Of a DNA stretch of 64,000 nucleotides, positions 1-12,100 are shown in pieces. Source of the stretch: Eopsaltria australis (Eukaryota > Chordata > Aves > Passeriformes > Petroicidae); the NCBI GenBank assembly GCA_034509425.1, contig JAVTVJ010000793.1, positions 558,001 to 622,000 of the forward strand, in the 5' to 3' direction. The translations under genes and the position numbers were made by a program. Numbering within the stretch: position 1 is the first letter of the stretch; every line of letters begins with the position of its first letter. The notes below the pieces were generated by a model. That model was not told the origin of the DNA, made no database searches, and saw only the letters and a program-made list of their open reading frames with translations.

Positions 1-17
1 TCCAGGTGGCATCATAC

Positions 18-165
18 CTGGCAAAGGACGTTCATTCTCTGACAGGTTAAAAACTTCATGGAAATTCCCTCTCTTGGTGGTATGAAAACGACTTGTGTCT
101 TCATCTTTGCTTATTCCAGCAGGGGCACTTGCACCCACACAACTCCTGGATGCTGCTGTTTGAAG
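18..165 (-). CDS. GRAMD4: GRAMD4 coding exon 14 (residues 414-462, linker and start of GRAM domain)
   Basis: 148 bp, acceptor TTTTTCTGCAG above 165, donor TTGCCAG|GTATGA at 18; phase 0 in, phase 1 out. The first ~30 residues are a Ser/Ala-rich variable linker, and it ends [17 protein letters not shown]. The [11 protein letters not shown] part is the usual opening of a GRAM domain (pattern F-x-x-x-F-x-L-x-x-x-E), which binds membrane lipids in other proteins. The rest of the domain must be encoded by exons beyond the window edge. Confidence 0.95.
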
Positions 166-3100
166 CTGCAGAAAAAGAAACACAATTCCAGAATCTGAGC
201 AGCAGCATTTAAGCTACATTCTCAAAAATAATTTAGCTAACTATTCTTTCTTAAAAAAAAAAAAAACTATAATGCAACAATTCTCATTAACTACTTCCAT
301 AAATTAATTTTGGACTACTGCACTATCCTGCTGCTAGAGCACAAGCCTCTAATATGGTACCTGAACATTACCTTTCAAAGTGCTGCCCTTTGATGGACAC
401 CCTTTGCTGGGGTGAAGCAGATGGTGCTAAACGCACCTATCTTTCTTAAAATCCCATTTTTCTACAGTAAAGGCTATGTCTCATTAGATACAGCAAAGTC
501 ACTGCAAACAGCTCCAATGCTGGTAACTAGTGGGACTACTAACAGACAGTATATTATCAGTACTTGGTTTGTCTTCAAGAGATAAACAAAGTATTACTGC
601 ACAAAAGAAGTTTAGAAAGAAAAAAGAGCGAAAAAAGAGCCACACAGAACGGCATAAACTCATTATGAACACAAATGCTGAAAATGAAAGGAAGTTTTCC
701 ACACTATGATCCATACCTTTTCATGCCCTGACAGCTAGCAGGAAAAGAAACAAACAACACAAATGTGACAGTGATAAAAGAAAAAAAGTGAAATCTATTT
801 AACAGTATAATACACAGAATAAAACATGAACCAAGTGGCACTGCAAGATCTTGCTCCTAAACCAAGAGACTACAAACAAAGAATGCAATTAAAAAAGAGT
901 TATGAGTGGTTAGAGCACACCAGTTCAATTTATTCAGGTTGCACTAAAACCATTAATCTTTCCTGTGCTTTGAAGTTCGAGAGTGTTGACACATGAAACA
1001 AAATCTGAATGGTTGTCAGCATCCTTGGGAGGGAAAAAAGGTAGTATGGAGTTCCTGAAACCAAAGTACTTGAGTAAAATCTACTTTTAAACAAAGCTCC
1101 TTAACCACTGGAGACTGACCTGGCAACAAGCCTTGCTTCTGGAAGGACAGCAGGCAGTTTCTTTTGGAAAGCTTGCCTGCATTTTCATTTTCATCTTGGT
1201 GGGGCACCACCTGATTGCAAATGCTGGCACTAGCAGCTCTTAGCCCTACCATGCACATGCAATTAAGCAACTGGCAAACTGACAACTTGGAAGCTCAGGA
1301 CTAAGCTCTCTTCTGTAAAGGCCGAATGCTGTTGAAGGCCAACCAACCTTCAGCTCCTTTTTTTGTTACTTTGCACTAAATTGGCAGCACTCAACACTTC
1401 ACAGGATTTATACACTAAGAAAAGAAATTCAAAGCAAATGAAGAAATGTGAACTGCAATTGCTAACTAGAAACCAGACTGACAAAACAGTCAGAAGGCAT
1501 TTGCCATCTGCCTTTTAAGGGTACCTGTAAGACAATGATGCCTCAGGGGAAAAAAATACACCAAGTTGACATGGAAAGCAAATGGCTGATGGTAACTAAT
1601 ATTGCCTCACTTCTGCGGTGCTGAGTCCTTGGAATCAAGGAAAATAACAGATTATCTAACAGTCTGCATTCAACTAAAGATTAAAAGAATTTTCTGAAGG
1701 CCTTCTTAGACAAGCTATCTGGCTGCACAAGCACATAACCAGGTGAAGTGCCATGGCCCAAAACATAAAAATGATCAGAGCAAGAGGTCTAATGCTTTTT
1801 GTGCTGGAATAAGGACTATTTCTGCTCTCTGCTACACTGCTTCCTACATACTTGTTGTATGAAGAGATTAAAAAAATGGAGTTTAAACTTCAGTACCATT
1901 ACTCATCTGGTGGCTAAAAATGCGAGTAGTTCTGCCCTTAGTTCTAGTCCTGCCTAGCACATGCAAATGTTTCTTACCACTCAGGCTTGAGACAACCAGT
2001 GGTCAATTACTAAGAGGAAAGCATTTTGATAAGCCTTAAATCTAACTGGAAGTGATTGGACTTGTAATGCTGGAAGAATCCTGACTGTCTAACAACGTCA
2101 CCAACAACCTGGAGGTATTCCTTTTCACTTGATCTGTCATCAGCTTTTGTCATACAACCTTTATCCATCAGATACTGTTGTCAGGACTGTTCTCTAAGTA
2201 CACAAGGTCAGAGTGGTGGTACAGGCAATTAATATTGCATTTTGTCTAAGTTTACTCTGTCTTGTATGCTGTTTAATGATAAGAAGCTGAAGCAAATGCA
2301 CACATGCTGGCACTACACGCTTTTTTTTTCCCTGAAAAAAATTAAAAACCCACCTTGCTTTTACCTTTTAGTACAAAAATCTATTTTTCATACTACGAGG
2401 TTTGCAGAAATCTCTCAAGGGGTAAGAAAGTTTCTCTAAAATTACTGAGATCAAGTTAATGTTTTCAAAGACATTTGAGGGCAGATAATGCAGTCCTGCA
2501 CATCCTTTCCAGGAAGACACGCCAAGGCCACTGAGCCAAACCTGACAGTACAAAAACCCTGTCTCTACTTGCCATGAAGAAAAGCCAAAAGGAATAATTA
2601 CTCTCTACGTTTATCGACTCAAATTCAGCATTTCAGAATCTTACCACCTATAAGGCTATTAGAGAGACCTAGCAAGATGATGTCACAATTACCACAGTAT
2701 GTGAAAGATAACTGGTAAGTGTGAGAAGCACAGAAGCTTTTAAGATTATCTTCTACAAGCAAGAGAAATACAGGCCACGGATGCCTTCATCCAAATGTTT
2801 ATTTACCCATCTCTTCCCTTGGAAAACAGGAACAGAAGACTCACTTTCTGTAACAGACTGTCCTCCTTGTCCACTTCCTTCTGAAATACTCAACTGTGCT
2901 GCAGTTATTTTACCACCCTCTGCTCCACCAGCCTCAGATTTCTTTTTAACAACTGAGGATTCATGTGCTTATCCCTTTTTCTCTCCAGTTGTACACCCAG
3001 GCTGAATTACTGCTGAGTACTGAGCATTTCAGACAGCACCCAGAAACTCCATGAATGCAATTAGATATTGTACTAAGAGGCATTAAGCAAATGCTAAAAT

Positions 3101-6100
3101 AGGATTAAACTCAAGATTTACTACAATTACTCTAATTTTTAAACTAATAAACATTGACAAATCCAGAGACATGGAAAACTCTGACTCAGTTACCACGTCA
3201 GGCCCCAAGATGCACAAAACACAATACTTACTGATTTAACTATGACATTTTAACAAAAAGAAAATGTACTGTTGGAGTACGAACATGGTGAATTCATTTA
3301 TTACCACTATGCTAAAAGGTCACCTAATATTAATAGCCATGAGACATAATGTCTAAGTATGCAAACTACCTTACTACCTATGTTAATGATTATCCCATTA
3401 CTAAGCTGCTTATTGTACTCAAGTCTTTCTTTATTCTTTTAACTAACTGCACTTCAATTTATCTAAGCATGTGAATTTTCACTGAAAAAGAGTGTCTAAG
3501 AATAGAGTAAGTGAATACAAAAGGACTATATTTGACAACAGAATTACAAAGAATGTTTGTTAAAGAAATTGGTGTGAATATGGATGGTGTTATATTTGTG
3601 TTTAGCTTAATGATTCACAGTAGATCTGTACATACATACATGTTTTTGATAACTGATTCCTTTCATACAAGAAACAGAATCCATAGAAAAACTGTGAATC
3701 TTGAAAATTATAAAAAAATGGATATTACAATCAACTAACATTGATTGTAAGGATTTAATTAACCTTCTCTTTAATGTGCTCTAGTCACTAGAGAAAAGGA
3801 AAAGGGAGAAGGAGATCTGATTTTCATAGGCTGAGAACATAGGGACAAAAAGATTCATTACCCTTACCCGTCTCGACACTGTAGCATTAGATCTTTCTTT
3901 GAGCTGAGGATCTGTCAGGAGACTTATCCAGATGATATAAGGAGTGTCATACTTAGCTCTTAGTCTGGGGCATCGTTTGAAGATAAAATCAATAAGGAAA
4001 AACTTGACTCCGGCATAGAGTCCTGAAAAAAAGGTCACTTCAGTTTGAATGCTGAAGAGGCATTAAGAACATCACTGTTTTGATCATATTTTCAAAAGTT
4101 CACAAATGAAACCAAATTCGGTATATTTAGTCACAATGTTAAAACCATTTGCCTGGGTTTACTATTTTGATTCTTCTTCCAACACCAGAAAATTATTTTT
4201 CTTTCCTTCCCATCCCCAGTTCTTTTAAACATTCACACAGCCCCATTATGCAGAAGAACATTTAAGGAACTCAAACATATGTCCCTTATTGCCAGAAGCA
4301 TTCTGAAAACATGATATACTACCAAAACAAAACACACAGCAGAGCATTCAACTATGCAGCTCCTGCAAGAATTTTAATGGCAACAGAGGGCTCTCATGTA
4401 CTACATAAAACTCCATCTTCCAGTCCCAACTCTTATCCTATACAAGTTATTTCCTTGCATTCTACCAGCTCAAAATGGGCTTAAAATACTCTCTCAAAAC
4501 TTTACTGAGAACAATTCAGATCTCCTAAGAGTCAAACAATTATTTCTCACACATCTAAATTCAGTTGCCGTGTCAAGCAAACCTACATTTGTATTCAAGC
4601 TAACAAAATTTGAAGTTCAGTGACACTAAAAGTAATACTCATTTGATTAGATCATTATTTTAATGAAAAAAATGGGAGTTCTTGGCTCACAGTACAGGGC
4701 TTTGTACCTCACCAAAAGAGTCTCATGATGTAGTGAGAACCCTTTTCTCAATTCCCAGCTGAGACTGAGTATCTGTGACAGATCCACAGTAGTCTGTTTG
4801 TTTTGTCCAGCCCATCCTCCAAGTTTTACCAGAGTCCCACCAACTCTTTTATTTTTTTCATACATTGCCATTTTCATGCCTCCTATGTCATGCCACATAT
4901 TTCATTTACAAGGATGTATGAAGCAAAAAACCCTCAACATATAGGTTTTTCCAGAAGTCTTATAGCTGACAGTCTGAGAAGTTCTGCTAATAGTTCTGCT
5001 AATATCATAGACTTCTCCTCTTCAAGAAGCAAAAGCATTATCCAGTATTTTTCTATTATACACTGAGATGGTTTTCAAAATGGTCATGACAAATGATGCC
5101 AAGCACAATGAAAATACTTTAACACACTGCATGATTTATTAATGCAGGTTTTCTCTCTTAAACTCTAAAATTCCCCCTCTAAAGATCATGTAAGTTTTAA
5201 CCATTAAGTCCAGACTGTAACAGGTGAATTATTAATTGTGTTTACCCAATGCAAGCCCAAGAACCGTGTAGGGCAAAAAGCAGGATGCAATAAAAGCTGC
5301 CCATAGAGCAATGTAGATCTTCCGTGTTATTTCTGGCTGGACCCACATAAACAAGCTGAAAACAAAAAAGAAGCAAAATTTTATTACCAGTGTTACAGAT
5401 ATTGGTCAAGCCTTGTTTTAAAAGGGAAGAAAACCTCACGTCAGATAACTTACTTTTTAAATTTTTCCAGTATGTCTGCCATCTTGCCAAAAAGGTTCTG
5501 CGTAAGAAGCAAGAGAATTAAAACCAATTAAAACACATTGTTTTGGGGGTTTTTGTCCACATAATGGAAACAAACAGTTTTCTGACTTTTCTGGTAAGCA
5601 AGTCCCAGAAGTGATTTTTTAAACTAATTTTTAGCCATTTATATACTTCACAACTGAGTAAATACAGAAGAGAACAGCAATACTTGATGACTTCCATCTC
5701 ATTTAACCTTGTCTGTAACTTGTGATTGATCGTTACAAGAGAAGAAACTATTTGATCCCACTGTCATGACTGGAAAGCATTTACATTACTGCAAATATTT
5801 TAAATTAAGCTGTCAGTCTAAGAGTAAAGAGCTTCTGTTAGTAGGTAACAAAATGGAAGGTTTCTTCACACATTTTGAGTGCTGAAATTTCAGGACGTAG
5901 TTACTGAGTTCATCAAAAGAACTATTAGCTTCATGGAAATAGACCATTATCAGCTTTTATAATAAACCCTTGGAGACAGCAGATTTCAAGTAATTTCAAC
6001 AACTGCAGTTGATGCAATTGACCCCTACTCAGGACTTAGGGCCATACTCTCTTACCAATCTATACTGTGAGAGCACCTGAAAATTTCACCTTCCCAATAA

Positions 6101-9100
6101 ATTTCCAAAGGTGCTTATATAAACATATGTACCACCCCCAGCAGAAGGAAGGAGCACTCACAGTTAGCAAAGGAAGATTAAACCCCTTTTGACACCAGTA
6201 CATCATCAGGCATGGACCAAGGCTGCAGTTCAACTGGATGGTGCAGTCACTCAGCTGCTACCTCATCCAACTCAAGGAGCTGGGAGAAAACCTTCCTTCA
6301 GCCTCTCCAACACCAGCAGATTTCAAGGCTTGAAGGGGGTGGAGTTTTTTAAAACATGCTATTTTAGAGATGCAGTGCAAACTGCTGAATTAACACAGCT
6401 AAACAGACAGCAGCCTTCAGCTAAATCTTAAAGGAACAGAATCTCCTACATCAGTTTTATGACTAGCAGACTGGGGACATGGATCCATACTCCAGTGTAT
6501 TTGTAAGATTCACCACTCAATCTACATTATCAGAAACTTATATGCATATATAAGGTAGAAAACTGTGAGAAGTTGCTTCTGTTCCCCTCTGAGCTTGCTC
6601 AGAGGTGCAGTCAGAGAACCTTCAACCCATTCTCTGAAGCATCATGCCATTTCAGAAGCTCCAGGAATCTTACTGAGATCTCCACTGCTTGTAGGTTAAG
6701 TTCCCTTCGCAAGAAAAGTATTTCTTCTTCAAGCACTTGTTTTCACATGCTGCATAACAACCACCTTTGACCATTGGGACTAGAAACCCACTTGTTTCTA
6801 AGGAGGCAGAAGAGAGCAGCACAGTACCTGTGCCTTCTGAGCCACATCTAGAACAAGCTGAAACTTTTCAGACACAGTCAGGTCCTCTTTTGGCTGTTCC
6901 TTAGGCAAGAAAGAGACAATCTGTTGATTTGCAGCTCAGATAAAATGTATTTTACAAAACCTGTCAGAACAAGGGGACCCCTCAACATTCTTGGCAATAC
7001 TCCTCTCACTTTTTAATAGTAACTACATTTACCATTTTCTTCCCTTGTTTCAGATCTACTTTTTATGTCTTTAATTGCTGATTACTTTTATTTTTCAATG
7101 CTTTGAGAGGCTCAAGGAAACTTTATCACTCTCTACAACTATCTGAAAGGAGGTTGTAATGAGGTGGGGGTCAGTCTTCTCTCCCAGGTAACAAGTGACA
7201 GATCAAGAGGAAATGGCCTCAAACTGTGCCAGGGAAGGTGTAGATTGGCTATTCAGAAAAATTTATTCATGAAAAGGGTTGTCAAGCCTTGAAACAGGCT
7301 GCCCAGGGAAGTGGAGTCACCATCCCTAGAAGTATTTAAATGACACTTAGGTCTGTTACTTAGGGACATGTACCTGGTCTCAGTGATGGAGCTAGCAATG
7401 CTACACTAGAAGTTGAACTTGATGTTCTTAAAGAAAACAGAATGCAAGACTTTTTGAAGATCCCACAGGACCTAACTTGTCCCAAGCTGATAAATTAAAA
7501 TTAATTTCAGAAGTGTGTTTTAAGTTTGGAAAATTTTATGGTGAAGCATCTGTTAGTAAAGATTTTAAATTACAAGAGAAAGGAAAAAAGTGTAGTGTCT
7601 TTACTTGCAGCTTGCTCTTTGCTCTTCCTTTCTTTCCAACTACCCACACAGACAAGGTTTTAAAGGTGCAAGTTTTTTTGTAGGCACACAGGTGAAGCTG
7701 ATCAAAGACCTACCATGTGTTCAGAAACTTCAGGCACAATGCTCCACTGTATTCTCCAACCCCTAGAAATTATGGAAACAGTTAAAGAGAGCAAGAACTC
7801 CATCCATCAACATGGATTATTTGTAAAAGGTTAAAAAGCAGTTTTCTGCAGTAAGCACTTATGGCTTAAAAGCAAATAATATCATCCCCAAATTAACAGA
7901 GAACCCACAACATAACAGAAGCACAAGTGGCCAACAACAGCCAGCTTTAAAAATTTAAGTTAATTAGATACTAAACAGAATCACTGCTTGTGGGTTTTAC
8001 AACAAAAGTTAATGGTGTGCATGGAGTAAAGGATTAGGAATATTTTTCTCTTATTTTTTTTGTGTGAACATAATTACATCAACTTATTCAGAAGCCCATT
8101 TGCTACCAGAAAATACAATGTCAAACAGAAAGCATCAATTAAGAAATAAGAAAAAGAATTTTACAATATTCACATTAAGGCCCTCTACACTATTTTAAGT
8201 TGCACCAAATCCTGCCCCCAACTTAATTTTTAGAAGAGATTGAATTTACAAATGGAAGATACTTTGGATAAAGTATGTCAAGAGCTATGGAAAAAGGCAA
8301 AACTGCCATTTTGGGCCTAGCTGAACATTCTCTGCTAGTAAAAACAGCAAGCTTCAATACTGAAGGTGATGTTCTCCTAGTACTCCAAATACTGCAGAAT
8401 TTTATATTAGAATTTTAGTGTGCTGAGGGACTTGTCTGAGAGCATGCAACATCGTTTATGATAACCCAAGCCACAGGATACAAAGCTAATTCCCAATAAT
8501 AGTGAAAGATTATAGAAATGGAGCAATGACACTAAGGATATTTGAGTTTATATATCACTGTGTTAAATATAACTCACAATATTAGAAAAGGTAACAGTTA
8601 ACAACTCTGCAAGAATAACAAGACATCTTTCAAACACAGCATTACTTAAGAGAATAAGCTAGTATTTATGCAAATACCTTGCTATGAGGTAATTTAGGGA
8701 TAACCTCAAAATTGCTAAAAATAAGAACATAGGAATGGCCCAGCCATGCCACACAGCATTGATGTAAATCTGCAGGTTAAGAAGAAAAAACAAACAGAGA
8801 TGCGGATTACAAACTGGGGTACAGTGAGTTGCATGAAATACCATTTCCCACTGCGCTGTTGGGCTCAGAAGCATGCAATTCATATAAAAAGAAATAATAA
8901 ATTTTAGCCACTCCATTACTGACAATGGCCCTGCATTCAGGAATGCAAAATAAAAACTAAGAATGAACCAAATCTCCATAGATGACACTTAACTAGTTCT
9001 CAGCTGCCTCAGAAAGAGTATTGAGTACTTTCAACACTACTATTACTCAAAGGGGTAGGAGAAAACAAAAAGAGACAAATCCCCAAGTCTGTGAATCTGC

Positions 9101-12100
9101 TCCCTGACCATGATATGGTCAGCAATGGCACAGAATGCATGGTAGAGAAGAGGAGTTATAGCTATTCACCCCATACTGGGCAATAAGATAAACTCTCACC
9201 CTATTACTTCAGGTCAATTAAATCTCAGATTTTTACCAAGACTAAAAAGATTGCAGGAAAACACGTTTTATGTAACAAGTACAAATACAAAGAGCTTCAA
9301 AAGGCATTCTGTTCCCAGTTTCTGAAAATGGAGACTACAGTCTCTCTGTGAGAGGCACCAGGGTTTTTACCGATAACCCCCAAGTGAAACATTGCTCTGG
9401 CTCCCAGGTCCCAGAGCTTTCAAAAAAAACAGCTCAAGTTTCTTCTTTCAGCTTTTATCTGAAAAATGGGCTTAGTGGGTGAGGCAAGAGAAAAATCAGC
9501 AGATATGGAGAAGGGACAGACAGAGGGCATTGGGGAGAGAAGTCTCCTCAATATTCCTTCAGCTGTGCCATGCAAAATAGCATAAGGTCTGTAACTTACA
9601 GGGAGGTATTATTTAACAAAAAGATCTGTGACATTTTCACCACACAAGTTCATTCAGCTACAGCTATTGATAATTCCTTTGACAGAATTCATTTCATATA
9701 ATCCATGACCAAAAGAATTTAGATAATTTGATTAACAACAGGAAGAAGGAAAACAAATCAAAATTCCATAAGATACTTACGTCTCTTTGCAGCACCCAAA
9801 CCTCATTAAGAAAGCATAGGAATGCTTGAATTTAGCTCACAGACCTGATGTTTGCACACTGAATCCTACTGATATCAAGGCATTTTGCCACTCATTAGTA
9901 TGATCCCAACAAATTGCAAAGAGCCCTGATGGGGACAATAGCTTCTAATCAAATGTAACTATCAGCATTTCAGCCCTAGACAAGAGAAGAAACTTTGCAG
10001 AGGCTGAAGTAACCATTGAATTAGCAGGACTGGGAGACGAGAAACAAGAAAGGAGTGAGCAATACCCAGACAGGTCTAAGCTATTTTAACAGTAACAAAA
10101 CCATGCTACAAGAGACCCAGGCAAGACCATTTAAGTGGCTTTATATATAATGGAAGTGGGCACTACCGGTATTTTGTGTTAAATGAAATTACACTATTTC
10201 ATTAGACTTGAACTGTAGCACAACCCCTACTCAGACATGGAAGTTTCAATGAATTTCAGCAAATAATGTATTTTTTCAAGTTCTTACTATTCCCAGAGGA
10301 GTAGGATAACTTACAATAAAGGCAATAGCAGAAGTGTAGATAGAATACCAGTCTAATAAGGCAGAAATATTCTTCACAAAATTTGTAACAGGTTTGGCAC
10401 CTCTCTCTAAATGGAAGTTGAGAAAAAACACAGCTGTTAGAATTAGCTGGCAGCGGTTAAATCACTTGTAAATTACAAACAACTAAATTAGAAAACTCTA
10501 GGAATATTCAAGACATGCAATGATAAAAAGGCTTATCCAAATGAAAAAAAAAAATGAAACCCATCTATGTAACTGAAAAATTAAAGAATGCATTTCCAGA
10601 AACTAAAGTATTGCCCAAGACAAAGACTTATGTCTAAACTCTTAAGTACAGACAAAGTAAAAAAAAAATCAACATCCTTTATAAGGGTACCCTGGATGCT
10701 AAAAGCCATTTGTTCTCAGCCATGTTCATATTACCCTGAAGACTACTGTACAGGTCAGTTTGTCTCACTGTAAAATAATGTACATTAACCTGACTGAATT
10801 ACAAGCCACCAAGGAACAACAGAATCACAGAACCATTTAGGTGGGAAAAGACCTTTAGGATCATCATTGGGTTCAACCATTAACCCAGCACTGCCAAATC
10901 CACCACTAAACCATGTCCCTAAATTATATTCCCTGCAGATCTTTCCTACCCACCATCTGATCAACACTCCTATCCAACTTGGTGTCATCTGCAAACTGAC
11001 AGGGAGCACTCCATCCTGCTGTCCAGATCATTGATAAAGATATTAAACAGGACTGCCCCCAATACTGAGCCCTGGGGAACACCACTTGTGACCAGGTGGA
11101 TGTAGCTCCATTCCCCACCACTCTCTGAGTCTGGCCATCAGCCAGTTTTCTACTCAGCAAACCATACACCTGTGCAAGCCATGAGCAGCCAGTTTCTGCA
11201 CAATGCTGTGGGAAACAGCATCAATGGCTTTACTACAGTCTAGGTAGACAACATCCAGAGCCCCTCCCTCCCTTGCTGCTGCTTCACCAGCTAGATTAAA
11301 GCCAGGCTAGATCTCCTGGCTGTATCTCTGCAGGACTGTACCCATTGCCAGCACTTCGCTGCTTACACTTCCCAAGCCAAGAATCACAGCACATCAATCC
11401 CTGAAGAAGTCTGTCTCCCATCTTTGCAGACCTCTGGTCTTGCTGTCACTGCATGGGAGACTGACCTGTGCTGTGAGAGGCCCACACACAGGCACACCCA
11501 GCCATCAAGAGCACGAGGAGCTCTTCCTCAAATCCCTAAAACCCTCTTATCCTTTATCCTCTTCCTCTACGCTCTTTCACTACTTGGGCAAACTAGCTAG
11601 GGAACACAAGGAAGCAGGAGAGGGCTGCTGCAAGACCACCTTTGCTTCCTCTGTTGGACCACACCAGTTTTGCCTTTCCTGATGAGAAGAATGATACCTC
11701 CTGCACAGAGAGTCTCAGAAGTTCTCACTCTTTTGCAGTAGAACGCACAACTTTTCAAATCTTTCTTCAAGAGAGCCCCTGACTTGCTGCCCTAGTTTGG
11801 CTTGAGACTCAGCTACCCTAAACACTTCCCATGTGAAGTAATTAAGCAACCAGGACTAGATTTCCTTAAGCATCAGCAGCACAACCAAAGCAGCAGATGA
11901 AGTAAGTGGAAGGGCACACCCAAGGTCCTGGAGGAGGTCATGGACTCAAGCGCTGCTCCCATCTGCTCTGCTCCAGCACCCTACACCAAGCCCATAGAGG
12001 AGATCAACACTTGGGAATCACTGGTGACAACAATGTCCTGGAGAGCTCTGAGTCAGGCTCCTCAGACAACAGGGATCTAGATTTTGTGGCTCACCCAGCA

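Noticed and set aside
10924..11169. 81-codon ORF on the minus strand containing FADDTKL
   Set aside because: It is degenerate CR1 reverse transcriptase, annotated as a mobile element, not a host gene.
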